Assembly (NCBI RefSeq): GCF_002836745.1
Contig: NZ_PJAR01000029.1
Coordinates: forward strand, 1-64,000
Origin: Glaciecola sp. 33A
Lineage (GTDB): Bacteria; Pseudomonadota; Gammaproteobacteria; Enterobacterales; Alteromonadaceae
Length of the DNA: 64,000 bases
Reading direction: 5' to 3'
In this document: in pieces, positions 16,598 through 26,009 of the stretch
Layout: each line of letters starts with the position of its first letter
Position numbering within the stretch: position 1 is the stretch's first letter
Notes under the pieces: model-generated
Told to the model about the DNA's origin: nothing
Database searches by the model: none
What the model saw: the letters and a program-made list of their open reading frames with translations, nothing else
Made by a program: the position numbers and the translations under genes

Positions 16598-18772
16598 TTA
16601 TTCACCCGGATGATATTCACGCACGGTATTTTTTTTAATATCTTCTGCATAAAAATACACATCTCTTAATTTTCCAGCTGCATAAAGTGGTGCTTGATCA
16701 TTAAAATGCGGACTTGCGGGATCACCACTTTGGCCACCTGCGGAAATCGCCTTTGCTTTGACCTTATCACCAAATTCAACTACAGCGACAAAACTATTAC
16801 CGCGTGTTCCATATATACGTTTGGTATCATTGAATGTACGCTGACCATACGCAGCTAATGATCCCCATCTAGCAGAAGTAAAGCCAACCGGAATACTTGG
16901 TGCAGCATCGTCAAAGGGTTGAACAATGTCACCTGTTAAACGCTGAAATCTATTTATCTGGCCCCAAGGCGTTTCTGCGCTGCCAAAATCAGCTATCAGC
17001 TTTGCCTTTGCTTCAGATAATGTTAGTACACCAATTTGAGCGGTATACTCAGCTACATACTGACTAAAACTAAGACCCCGATCTGCGGCATTGATTCTCG
17101 CGGTTTCATTATCGCCAGCTTTACGTCTGAGCTCTTGGCCCCAAAATACCGCCAGTGATGTTGCTTTTGAGTCGACGCCTGAGCGATGATCCCATGCTCT
17201 AAGCAGCGCGATCTGGTCCGCAAGGTCTGCAACTGGAGCAGCATCATACGCTTTGTATAACACCGGCAGCAAAACAGTAAAGGCAGTTAAGTGATCGCTA
17301 TAGGCTGCCTCAGCCAAACTATCAAGAGTAAAGCCTTGCTTACCGTCGAGTACCTCAATAGCGTGAATACCACGATAATTCTCTGGAAAATTTTCCATAT
17401 ACTTGGGATAGTCTTCAGCTTTGGGACTGTATTTTGGCCCTGCCATCATCCATGGCCAGTTATTGGTATTATTTAAATAACCACTTTTTGGATTAAGACC
17501 ACTAACGGTTTCTTCGAGTGTGTGCACACCTTTCCAATCTGTATCGGGGTTGCTGCCATCGACCGGTTTTGTCCAGTCAAATGAAGGATCTCGGCGAGGA
17601 ATAAAATTGCCATGAAAATAGGCAATATTGCCTTCTGCATCGGCAAACAGCGTGTTATTTGAGGAATTGGTATGTAACCGCATCTTCTCTTTGTAGTCGG
17701 CGTAGTTTTTGGTTTTTGTGCGACCATAAGACTGCTTTAGTGCGTCAATTGGATTCTGCATTAACGCAACACTGACCCATTTACCATCGAGCTCTCTAAC
17801 GATAGGGCCGCGGTGGCTATAATAAACTGTAAGCGTTTTTGAGCTTTGTCCCTTTTCGGTTTTATACGGCAAGTTAATTTTTCTTTCGCGTAGTTTTTTC
17901 CAGCTATTACCGTGTTTATAATAATGCCCATCTTTACGTTGTTCGACAGTTTCAAGATACTCATCAATGAAATCAGCCCCACTGGAAGTATGCATCCAGC
18001 CTGTATTTTCATTAAAGCCCTGATAGATAAAGAATTGCCCCCAAGTAACTGCACCATAAGCATTCAATCCTTCATCGCTGCGCATATGCACTTCAGCGCG
18101 GAAATAAAATGAGGTGTGTGGATTAATAAGTAGCAGTGCCTTACCATTTTTGGTGTTTTTCGGTGCGATAGCAATACCATTCGACCCTCGTGGCTCTGTA
18201 TTAGGGTCTTGAGTGAGTGCAGTAATAACCGCGTCGCCTTTACGTTGACCATAGAAACTTTCAAGCGCCTCTATATTGATGCTTTCGATATCGCCACCAA
18301 TACTACCTTCAGTGAAAGCCAATGCCATCCAAGGCTCAAAGTGCTTGAGCACTTTGGGAGTGACATCAGGATGAGTGTATAGGTAGTAGTTCAGACCATC
18401 CGCCCACGCATTCATCAGTTTTTGCAGATAAGCAGGGCTCTCGCTATACTTCTTTTGCATGTCGACAGGGTCGATATACAGCTTCATGCGAAGGTCACGA
18501 TATAGCTGACTTTCACCCTCTGATTCAGCTAGGCGGCCCATGGCATTAAGGTAATTGAGTTCAATACGGTTGAAATCATCTTCAGCCTGCGCGTATATCA
18601 TGCCAAAAACCGCATTAGCGTCAGTTTTGCCATACACATGAGGAATGCCCCATGTGTCACGAGTAATGATGACTTCACCAGCCTGCTGCTGCCACCGCGG
18701 CAGATCGCTAGTGTCTGCTACAGAGGCAGAACTGGAAAATACCAAGACCATTATCACAACAAACGATTTCAT
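16598..18772 (-). CDS. Secreted penicillin-acylase family Ntn hydrolase (copy 1)
   Basis: 724 residues from the ATG at 18772, with AAGG upstream and opening a signal peptide ending 'SSASVAD'; a start at 18802 would add ten residues. The alpha chain begins 'EVIITRDTWGIPHVYGKTD'. The autocatalytic site is 'RGSNGIAIAP', where the Ser near residue 197 becomes the N-terminal nucleophile of the beta chain. The Asn of the oxyanion hole appears in 'YLNNTNNWPW'. Family members deacylate beta-lactams, cyclic lipopeptides or acyl-homoserine lactones; long-chain acylases are usual in marine gammaproteobacteria. The substrate is not deducible. Confidence 0.88.
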   Translation of the reverse strand: MKSFVVIMVLVFSSSASVADTSDLPRWQQQAGEVIITRDTWGIPHVYGKTDANAVFGMIYAQAEDDFNRIELNYLNAMGRLAESEGESQLYRDLRMKLYIDPVDMQKKYSESPAYLQKLMNAWADGLNYYLYTHPDVTPKVLKHFEPWMALAFTEGSIGGDIESINIEALESFYGQRKGDAVITALTQDPNTEPRGSNGIAIAPKNTKNGKALLLINPHTSFYFRAEVHMRSDEGLNAYGAVTWGQFFIYQGFNENTGWMHTSSGADFIDEYLETVEQRKDGHYYKHGNSWKKLRERKINLPYKTEKGQSSKTLTVYYSHRGPIVRELDGKWVSVALMQNPIDALKQSYGRTKTKNYADYKEKMRLHTNSSNNTLFADAEGNIAYFHGNFIPRRDPSFDWTKPVDGSNPDTDWKGVHTLEETVSGLNPKSGYLNNTNNWPWMMAGPKYSPKAEDYPKYMENFPENYRGIHAIEVLDGKQGFTLDSLAEAAYSDHLTAFTVLLPVLYKAYDAAPVADLADQIALLRAWDHRSGVDSKATSLAVFWGQELRRKAGDNETARINAADRGLSFSQYVAEYTAQIGVLTLSEAKAKLIADFGSAETPWGQINRFQRLTGDIVQPFDDAAPSIPVGFTSARWGSLAAYGQRTFNDTKRIYGTRGNSFVAVVEFGDKVKAKAISAGGQSGDPASPHFNDQAPLYAAGKLRDVYFYAEDIKKNTVREYHPGE

Positions 18773-19035
18773 GCACACTGACCTTTTTTTAGATTTGAGC
18801 AACTATATCCGCACCAGCTATTGCTGTAAAGATATGCCTTTAAAGGGCTTTCTTGCGGATATTTTGGCGCTCAGGTGTTAAATTCTGGGTTCATCGTTTT
18901 ATTCAGCTGGGATTTTCGGACTAATCGACGTTTGTGCACGCAAAAAATCCGCATAAAATACAATAAGTATTTGCATACCGTGTGCATTTATTAGCATACT
19001 AATATTATATTTTATACGCTAGGCTGCATTCAAAC

Positions 19036-19869
19036 ATGGGTTCCAAAACGATCATTCAAGGTAAATTAATCCACGTCCTCTTTGTTTTTATCCTATCTCA
19101 TTTTGCACTTAACGTGCACGCTGAGCAGCGGGTAAGTGAACAAGCTCAAACCCGCACGTCCGACTCAGTTGTCGCGCTAACAATGCAAAACATTGCTGGC
19201 AATATAGACAAACGAATATCAAGCATGAAAATGTTAGCAAATACCATCGCCAATGACACCCACATTCAAGCATGGGTGAATAACGGATTTGCACCAGCAG
19301 ATGAAATTATATTACTCAATAAATTAGGTTATTTAGTTAACGAATACGAATTAACAAGTGCTTCCTTTGCCGACATCAACAGCAATAGATATTGGAACCA
19401 CGAAGGTTTTTTACGAGTTTTGGTACCAGAAATTGATACTTGGTATTTTGCTTACCTAAAAAGTAACGAACAAAATCTAATTAGTGTTTATCACGACCAA
19501 AATAATAAACGCGTCGATCTTTATGTTAACTATCGGCAGGACGATGGGAATGGCCTCTCGGGTATTGCGACTTCATTTGAGGGTGTTGTTGATATGTTAG
19601 CGAAATCATCACTGAATGAGGATGGTAAGCTGTTCATTGTTGATAGCACAGGTAAAATACAGGTGCATTGTGACCCCAAAGTTGCAGGCAAAGTTACGTT
19701 GCAACAGTTGTATTCAGAGGCAAGTGCAAAGACTCTGCTTACACCTCAACCATTCAACTATGTCGATAGCACAACAAGCAAAAAACAGTATTTAGTATCA
19801 AGCTATTTGGTATCGAGCTATATCCCGAGTATGAATTGGTTTGTGGTTGCGCAAATAGAAGGTGGATAG
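19036..19869 (+). CDS. Stand-alone Cache-like periplasmic sensor domain, probably truncated
   Basis: 277 residues: a signal peptide or N-terminal anchor (about 10-30, ending 'NVHAE') and a domain like the dCache_1 ligand-binding region of chemoreceptors and diguanylate cyclases ('SMKMLANTIANDTHIQAWV', 'DINSNRYWNHEG', 'WYFAYLKSNEQ', 'YVNYRQDDGNGLSGIATSF', 'SMNWFVVAQIEGG'). Such domains are normally followed by a transmembrane helix and HAMP, GGDEF or MCP domain. Here the gene stops exactly where the helix should begin, inside an 11-bp tandem repeat, and nothing coding follows. It may be a decayed receptor or a soluble partner of another sensor. Confidence 0.65.
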   Translation: MGSKTIIQGKLIHVLFVFILSHFALNVHAEQRVSEQAQTRTSDSVVALTMQNIAGNIDKRISSMKMLANTIANDTHIQAWVNNGFAPADEIILLNKLGYLVNEYELTSASFADINSNRYWNHEGFLRVLVPEIDTWYFAYLKSNEQNLISVYHDQNNKRVDLYVNYRQDDGNGLSGIATSFEGVVDMLAKSSLNEDGKLFIVDSTGKIQVHCDPKVAGKVTLQQLYSEASAKTLLTPQPFNYVDSTTSKKQYLVSSYLVSSYIPSMNWFVVAQIEGG

Positions 19870-19930
19870 AAGGTGGCTACAAGGTGGATAGAAGGTGGCT
19901 ACAAGGTGGCTACAAGGTGGATAGAAGGTG
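19859..19930 (+). repeat. 11-bp tandem repeat at the stop codon of the Cache-domain gene
   Basis: Six full copies of AAGGTGG(ATAG or CTAC), at 19859-19924, plus AAGGTG. The gene's TAG stop is in the first copy, and two later copies (those at 19881 and 19914) again carry TAG. Eleven is not a multiple of three, so each added or lost copy changes reading frame. Copies differ only at two positions, which suggests recent expansion. Confidence 0.9.
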
Positions 19931-20039
19931 AATTGTATTAAACGAGGCATAAACATGTCATTATTATAGCGTAAATTATTATTCTGTTAATACCCGTTAG
20001 CACCTATAAATGCCCATAAATAAGAGCGAAGATATCGAT

Positions 20040-20762
20040 ATGCAAAAAACACTGGTGCTCACCGGCGGTAGTTCAGGGATTGGCTCAGCAATTGCTGCTA
20101 AGTTTGAAGCCAATGGCTTTACTGTGTTTAATTTAGATATTCAGCCCGGGGTGCATGGTCAATTTATTGAATGCGACGTTAGAAATCATGATGCTGTGTG
20201 TCATATTATTACTGATATCGCGAGCAAACATAGCATTAACGTACTTATATGCAATGCAGGTAAGCATGTTTCTGCCAATATTGAAGCAACCTCTGAAGCT
20301 GACTTGTTAGCCCTGTTTAATCTAAACGTGAAGGGTGCATTTTCAGCAACGCAAGCAGTTTTGCCTGCAATGAAATCCGGTGGCGGCGTGATCCTTTATG
20401 TCGCCTCTGAGCAGGCGCTTGTAGCAAAAACAAATTCCTTCGCATATAACTTAAGCAAACACGCATTAGCGTCCATGGCAAAAACGACGGCTGTGGATTA
20501 TGCGAAATTCAATATTCGTGCAAATGCATTGTGCCCCGGAACAATAGAAACGCCGCTATATCACAATGCGATTGATCGATATTGTGAGCAAAGTGGTGCT
20601 GATAAAAACGCAGTTCATGCGCACGAAGCAGCACTGCAACCCCTGGGTCGCATTGGCCAACCTGAAGAAGTGGCCGCGATGGCTTATTTCTTAGCATCAG
20701 ATGATGCTAGTTTTGTGACCGGCAGTTTGCAAGTCATCGATGGCGGCTATACGGCGGCTTAA
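20040..20762 (+). CDS. Short-chain dehydrogenase/reductase of a sugar-acid cluster
   Basis: 240 residues from the ATG at 20040, which puts the NAD-binding TGGSSGIG at the usual distance from the N-terminus; an ATG at 20010 would add ten polar residues and has no better ribosome site. The catalytic YxxxK is 'YNLSK', with 'NAG' and 'VASEQ' (catalytic Ser) in their places. The C-terminus 'SFVTGSLQVIDGGYTAA' is typical. The next gene starts three bases after the stop, so they form an operon. In context it probably oxidises an aldose to a lactone, or a deoxy-keto acid further down the route. Confidence 0.87.
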   Translation: MQKTLVLTGGSSGIGSAIAAKFEANGFTVFNLDIQPGVHGQFIECDVRNHDAVCHIITDIASKHSINVLICNAGKHVSANIEATSEADLLALFNLNVKGAFSATQAVLPAMKSGGGVILYVASEQALVAKTNSFAYNLSKHALASMAKTTAVDYAKFNIRANALCPGTIETPLYHNAIDRYCEQSGADKNAVHAHEAALQPLGRIGQPEEVAAMAYFLASDDASFVTGSLQVIDGGYTAA

Positions 20763-20765
20763 TGA

Positions 20766-21764
20766 ATGAAAATTATTATTGATCCGCACGTCCATTTGTT
20801 TGATTTAGAACAGGGTCAATATGACTGGCTAAAGCCTGAGTTTCCTCCTCAATGGTTGGATAAAAACAACATTTGTAATAGCTATAATGATACCGACTTA
20901 CAACAGCAGACAGCATTTTCAATTGCTGGGTATGTTCATATTGAAGCGGGTTTTGACAATAAAAACGGTCATCGTGAACTCACAAATGTGGAGAACAGAG
21001 CAAGTCTGCCACAACGCTCAATCGGCTTTATCGATATTACGCTTGCACCCAAAGAGTTTATCATTGAACTGGATAATCAATGGCAACACCACAGCGCGGC
21101 GGGTATTCGACATATAGTAGAAGCGATGGACGTGATCGAAAATTCGACAGACCTATATAAGCACGATGCCAAATCCGCAAATGATCTTGCTACAACAACG
21201 TTGTTAGGAAATAAAAATTCGTTTATAAATTTAGGTGCTTTAGAAAAACGTAATGGTATATTTGAGCTGCAATGCGATGTTAACAATCGCCAGCTAGTAG
21301 TGCAGATTTTTAGTTTTTTTCAGCATCTTCCAAATTTACAGTTGGTACTAAATCACGCGGGCTTTGCGCCACCAGCATCAGACCTTGATGGGCAGCCTAA
21401 CTCGGCCTTTAGTGACTGGAAAATAAACAGTCAGTTATTGGCACGTTTGCCTAATATCGCGGTAAAATGTTCGGGCTTTGAAATGCTCGAACGGGGTTAT
21501 AAGAAAAGCCAAATACACGCTGTGTTAGCGCACTGTATTGATGTGTTTGGTCATGCCAATGTCATGCTCGCGAGCAACTTTCCGCTATGTGAGTTGGCGT
21601 TCAATTACGACGATTATTGGCAACGGATTTTTTCAGTACTTGAGCAAATGATTGCACACGGTTTATTAGATGCCAAGCATGAAAAAGCGCTGTACTTTGA
21701 CAACGCTTTTCGTATTTATGAGTTCAGCAAAACTAACTTATCGCTAGCTACAAATAGTGACTAA
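20766..21764 (+). CDS. Amidohydrolase-2 family protein, probable sugar lactonase
   Basis: 332 residues of the COG3618 TIM-barrel family that includes L-fuconolactonase. 'DPHVHLFDLE' is the HxH motif, 'LVLNHAGF' the metal-site His and 'VMLASNFPLCE' stands for the usual 'FGSNFP' block. 'GQYDWL' near the N-terminus is typical of sugar lactonases. It follows the SDR gene by three bases and converges on the enolase-superfamily gene 11 bases away. I infer hydrolysis of the lactone made by the SDR. Confidence 0.82.
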   Translation: MKIIIDPHVHLFDLEQGQYDWLKPEFPPQWLDKNNICNSYNDTDLQQQTAFSIAGYVHIEAGFDNKNGHRELTNVENRASLPQRSIGFIDITLAPKEFIIELDNQWQHHSAAGIRHIVEAMDVIENSTDLYKHDAKSANDLATTTLLGNKNSFINLGALEKRNGIFELQCDVNNRQLVVQIFSFFQHLPNLQLVLNHAGFAPPASDLDGQPNSAFSDWKINSQLLARLPNIAVKCSGFEMLERGYKKSQIHAVLAHCIDVFGHANVMLASNFPLCELAFNYDDYWQRIFSVLEQMIAHGLLDAKHEKALYFDNAFRIYEFSKTNLSLATNSD

Positions 21765-21775
21765 AAACGAGCCCG

Positions 21776-22951
21776 CTACTTCACAGTAATGTGTGGCGAA
21801 CGCTTCACAACATCATCATTTAATTCAATACCAATACCCGGTAAATCAGGCACTTTAAATTTACCATTAACCGGTTGGTAATCTTGAATACACAGTTCTC
21901 TGTTCCATGACTTAATTGCGTAAGTATGATGTTCGTGAATTAAAAAATTAGGAATAGCGGCTTCTAATTGTAATGCCGCCGCGGTTGCTACAGGGCCACC
22001 GCAAACGTGTGCTTGCACTCGAATGTCGTACACATCGGCATAGTCACAGACTTTTTTAGCTTCGGTAAAGCCGCCACATAATCCAACATCAGGTTGCAAT
22101 ACATCAATACTCTGATCTTCAAAGTAGGGACGCACATCCCAGCGATGGTATAAACGTTCGCCACCGGCAATAGGTACTTTTACATTCTGAGATACTTTTT
22201 TATGTACCGCAGAATTTAAATAATTCACGGGTTCTTCAAACATCATGCAACCCACTTCTTCAACTATGGAGCCCATTTGAATAGCAGAGGCACATCCCAT
22301 CAGTGAATGCGCTTCAAAAATAATATCGACGTCGTCACCCACTTCTTTACGAATAGCACGCATCCGGTCACCAAACAGCTTCATTTGTTTTGGTGTAAAT
22401 AGCTTGGTCCGATCATAACTTGAGTCACCGTTAGCATCGTACACAATAGGGTCAACTTTAACCGCATCATAGCCTTCTGCTATTGCTTTACTGGCGGCTC
22501 GCGCGTAATCGTCGGGGGTTAGCATTTTAACGCAGTCTTGGCTCCAATCAAACTGTAATTGGCTAGCATAAGTACGCAGGTCATCATTGGTTTTGCCGCC
22601 TAGTAGCTGATACACCGGCACGTTTAATGCTTTACCTTTGATGTCCCACAATGCGGTATCAATAGCGCTCATTGCTGCATATAAAACAGGACCACCGCCC
22701 AAACCCCAAAAACTTTCACGTAACATACGAGACCACAGCAACTCAGTTTTAAATGGGTCGAAACCAATCAAAACCGCTTCTACTATTTCCTTAATCATTG
22801 CTGCGGCAGCACTATGACCCCAATCATAAGCTAATCCAGCCTCACCAACGCCATGAATACCCTCGTCGGTATGCACGCGTACAAAAACAGGATGCCAAGA
22901 TGGGCGCTCAGGACAATGAATATCAAAAATTTCTACGTGGGTTATTTTCAT
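21776..22951 (-). CDS. Enolase-superfamily sugar-acid dehydratase (mandelate racemase group)
   Basis: 391 residues. The N-terminal capping domain runs to about residue 120. The barrel shows 'YDAVKVDP', 'IIFEAHSLMG', 'MMFEEPVNY' and 'PIAGGERLY', which supply the metal ligands, and 'VQAHVCGGPVATAAALQLEA', which carries the catalytic His. The pattern is that of galactonate/fuconate-type dehydratases or cycloisomerases of the mandelate racemase subgroup. It probably turns the sugar acid made by the lactonase into a 2-keto-3-deoxy acid. The exact sugar (galactose, fucose, anhydrogalactose or other) cannot be decided. Confidence 0.85.
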   Translation of the reverse strand: MKITHVEIFDIHCPERPSWHPVFVRVHTDEGIHGVGEAGLAYDWGHSAAAAMIKEIVEAVLIGFDPFKTELLWSRMLRESFWGLGGGPVLYAAMSAIDTALWDIKGKALNVPVYQLLGGKTNDDLRTYASQLQFDWSQDCVKMLTPDDYARAASKAIAEGYDAVKVDPIVYDANGDSSYDRTKLFTPKQMKLFGDRMRAIRKEVGDDVDIIFEAHSLMGCASAIQMGSIVEEVGCMMFEEPVNYLNSAVHKKVSQNVKVPIAGGERLYHRWDVRPYFEDQSIDVLQPDVGLCGGFTEAKKVCDYADVYDIRVQAHVCGGPVATAAALQLEAAIPNFLIHEHHTYAIKSWNRELCIQDYQPVNGKFKVPDLPGIGIELNDDVVKRSPHITVK

Positions 22952-23038
22952 TTTTAGGTCTCACAATAAGTTACTTATTGAACGCGATTTTGACTATTAT
23001 GGTAGCCAAATAGCGCTCGCGTTAATCATTATCTGGTT

Positions 23039-23809
23039 TTATAAATCAAACTCGGGATAAGCACGTTTTACTCTTCGCATCATCGCTGGCCATGCTTTTT
23101 GTCCGCCAGTTAAACCCGTGTGCACAATATTAGCTTGTGCTTGAATACCATCGATTGTGGATTGATGCACTGTTGTTAGCCGATTGTTGGTGTTCTGCAT
23201 TTTGACTTGTATTTCACAGGCGCGAAGCAAGTCATACATATGCATGAAAGCGTCACCGATAGTATTTCCCAGCGTTAATGCGCCATGGTTTCGAAGCAAC
23301 ATAAAGTTGGCGGTACCTAAGTTAGCTTGTAAGCGTTTGACCTCATCCGGGTTCACCGCCAAGCCTTCATAATTATGGTAACTCATACTGGCCAATGCAA
23401 AAGCCGAGTATTGGCTATAAGGTTGCAAGCCTTCGATGTCACTCGCAACAGCAATAGCATCAGCGTGATGGAGATGCAAAACACATTGCGCTTCAGGACG
23501 CGCTATATGCACGGCACTGTGAATTGTAAAGCCTGCTGGATTAATTGAGAATGGTGATCCTTTATCAATCACATTACCTTCAATATCAATTTTGACTAGG
23601 TTAGACGCCGTTACTTCTTCAAAAGCGAGGCCAAACGCATTGATGAGTAAGTCTTCCGTACCGGGTACACGCGCTGACACATGGGTGTGAATCAAGTCGT
23701 CCCAACCGTGCAAAACTAATAGCCGGTAGCAGGCTGCTAACGCTACCCTTGTTTGCCATTCTTGGGATGACACTTTACCTTTTAAATCAATTTGGGGGAT
23801 GTCGTACAT
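23039..23809 (-). CDS. Class II aldolase/adducin family protein
   Basis: 256 residues. The zinc-binding histidines lie in 'CVLHLHHADAIAV' and 'LLRNHGALTLG', and the substrate loop includes 'HTHVSAR'. This family cleaves or decarboxylates phosphorylated or free sugar derivatives. It is on the same strand as the enolase-superfamily gene 87 bases downstream and probably the first gene of that pair. I infer that it is the last step of the sugar-acid route, splitting a 2-keto-3-deoxy acid into two smaller products, but adducin-like members without aldolase activity exist. Confidence 0.83.
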   Translation of the reverse strand: MYDIPQIDLKGKVSSQEWQTRVALAACYRLLVLHGWDDLIHTHVSARVPGTEDLLINAFGLAFEEVTASNLVKIDIEGNVIDKGSPFSINPAGFTIHSAVHIARPEAQCVLHLHHADAIAVASDIEGLQPYSQYSAFALASMSYHNYEGLAVNPDEVKRLQANLGTANFMLLRNHGALTLGNTIGDAFMHMYDLLRACEIQVKMQNTNNRLTTVHQSTIDGIQAQANIVHTGLTGGQKAWPAMMRRVKRAYPEFDL

Positions 23810-23974
23810 AGCACTTAATTAGGTTGCGTAAATCATGTATTTAAATAATAGCATGCAGATTGTAACGGGATCATTCTTTTAGCAAATTCTTAAGAAGTCT
23901 AGTGTATTGCATAAACTGCAATTCAATGAGGATCGTTTGCAATCTGAGCACAGAACTAGTGCTTTATACTGCAG

Positions 23975-25879
23975 TTACTGCCTGGGGATATTTGCAACTT
24001 CGACCCTGTTTTTTCCATTTTTCTTGGCGCTATACAATGCCTTATCGGCTTCGTCAATGAGGTCTTCAATACGATTTACCTTGCTCGTTATGCGTTCTGC
24101 AACACCAAAGCTTGCGGTCAACGTTATCGGAGGATGAGCCCCCACAACTGATTTCTGGTTAAGTCCCTCGCAAAGTCGTCTAGTCATAATTTCAGCTTCA
24201 ACTAAGTCAGTATTTGGCAGTAATATTAATATCTCTTCGCCACCGTAGCGAGCCACAATATCGTCTTTACGCAGCCCACTATTGGCTAAATAATCAGCGA
24301 CAAACTTAAGACAGCCATCGCCGACTCCATGCCCATATTGATCGTTTACCTTCTTAAAATTATCAATATCCATCATGATAACTGCGAGCGGAAGTTGTCG
24401 CTCTCGGGTCTGTTTGAACTGCGCGGTAGAGTATTCATCTAATGTTTGTCGGTTAAACAATCCAGTCAAATGGTCAATTTTAGAAAGCTGTTTTATTTTG
24501 TTGCTTTGCTGCTCTAAATCAAGCGCTTTAGTTTCCAGCATTTGATTGCGAACCGACAACTCTTCTGTTTTAAGATTAATTTCTTTCTGCAGATTATTGG
24601 TTAAGTGCTCTGCTGTTTGCAACGCACCAAGGTAATGCGATGCATGAATTTGAGATTGCACGAAGAAGAATATAAACAGCCCATATTCAGTAATAAACAA
24701 ATTATATTGACTAGAATAGGTAGCATATATGTCATTACACACTGCAAGTAATAGGGGCAACAGACTCATCATTAAAGATCGAGAGCCAGGCATTTTTTGG
24801 ATAATCCCATTGCTAACAATCAGCAGAATGCTTGCCGCAATAAATAATAATATCGATTGGTATACAAGCAAATAGAGCATCACTATTTGCATGGGTAATA
24901 GCCAAGTAGCCAAGATAGTGATTATCAATATGCCATAATTTACTTGTACAAACTGCACATCACCTTTAAACGGACAAAGATTCGCAAAGAAATGCACCGC
25001 CGCTATTGCTGGCCAAATAATTAAGACGTATTCAAGTTTAGAAATAGTAAAAAATAGCGCAGGGTCTCCTATGAACACGTAAAAATAGTCGGAAGCAACT
25101 AAGCCTCGCATTAATCCTGCAAAGCCTAATATTACTAACAAAAGTAGTGTTTTTTCCTTTGGTCGTTGAGCATAAAAAATTAAATTTTGCATAACCACAA
25201 AAACACCAACACCAACGATTAATATTCTAATCGCCAAGTCGATGTAGATACTTCGGCTTGCTTGCTCATGTTCTTGTATCACTGGGACCGCGAATAAACC
25301 AGCACGGACAGACGTATGACTGGACAAGTAAATAACAAGGGTGCCTTTGTTACTATCAGTCGGTAAATCTAAGATTGTGGTTCTGTAGCGTTGTTCTTGG
25401 TCCAGGCCATCTTTGGATATTTTACCTGAATTGCCAAGATAGCGACTGCTTCCATCTGCGTTTACCCACCAAGCTTGCCATGCATCACTGACACTGCGCA
25501 TATGAATAGCGGGTTGCTCAAACACTCCCTCTAGCCCATCTATTTCAAGAAGATAAGTGCCATAACCATATACAAATGGCTGTGTGTTGTGCACATCCTT
25601 TTCAACGATATTTTCTAAAAAATCTAGTTTCCGGATAATTCTGATTGGATATTTATGGCTATCTAACTCATTTAAGGGCAACCATTCGCCCCAGTAAAAA
25701 CCCCAGGGGCCGTCCAGTTTAACGTCACCGTCTTGATACTGCTGAGATACGTTAATAGTAGGAATAGATTGCGCGCTAGCATGAACACAGAGGGTTGTAT
25801 TAACAGAAATAGCCAAACAAACTAAGAGCACACGCACCAAAAGGCATTGTTTGCTGAAAAATGTGGCTTTTTGAGGCAT
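23975..25879 (-). CDS. 7TMR-DISM diguanylate cyclase
   Basis: 634 residues. A signal peptide ('LLVCLAISVNTTLCVHASA') is followed by a periplasmic jelly-roll domain like 7TMR-DISMED2 ('DGPWGFYWGEWLPL', 'YGTYLLEIDGL', 'AWWVNADG'). Seven hydrophobic segments follow between about residues 205 and 410, then a coiled coil (about 420-465) and a GGDEF domain starting 'LSKIDHLTGLFNR'. The active-site motif is GGEEI rather than GGEEF, and an I-site RKDD sits five residues before it. The final-position change is seen in some active enzymes, so cyclase activity is likely but not certain. It is a single-gene unit. Confidence 0.88.
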   Translation of the reverse strand: MPQKATFFSKQCLLVRVLLVCLAISVNTTLCVHASAQSIPTINVSQQYQDGDVKLDGPWGFYWGEWLPLNELDSHKYPIRIIRKLDFLENIVEKDVHNTQPFVYGYGTYLLEIDGLEGVFEQPAIHMRSVSDAWQAWWVNADGSSRYLGNSGKISKDGLDQEQRYRTTILDLPTDSNKGTLVIYLSSHTSVRAGLFAVPVIQEHEQASRSIYIDLAIRILIVGVGVFVVMQNLIFYAQRPKEKTLLLLVILGFAGLMRGLVASDYFYVFIGDPALFFTISKLEYVLIIWPAIAAVHFFANLCPFKGDVQFVQVNYGILIITILATWLLPMQIVMLYLLVYQSILLFIAASILLIVSNGIIQKMPGSRSLMMSLLPLLLAVCNDIYATYSSQYNLFITEYGLFIFFFVQSQIHASHYLGALQTAEHLTNNLQKEINLKTEELSVRNQMLETKALDLEQQSNKIKQLSKIDHLTGLFNRQTLDEYSTAQFKQTRERQLPLAVIMMDIDNFKKVNDQYGHGVGDGCLKFVADYLANSGLRKDDIVARYGGEEILILLPNTDLVEAEIMTRRLCEGLNQKSVVGAHPPITLTASFGVAERITSKVNRIEDLIDEADKALYSAKKNGKNRVEVANIPRQ

Positions 25880-26009
25880 AAATTATTCTTAGTGTACTGC
25901 TAAAAATCGGGATAGTTAGGAGAGTAAACGTAATACTTGCCGTATGCAACAAACGTAAAATCACTCAAATAATCTACGATTGCCAGAGCGCAAAGTTGAT
26001 GCCGCTCTT

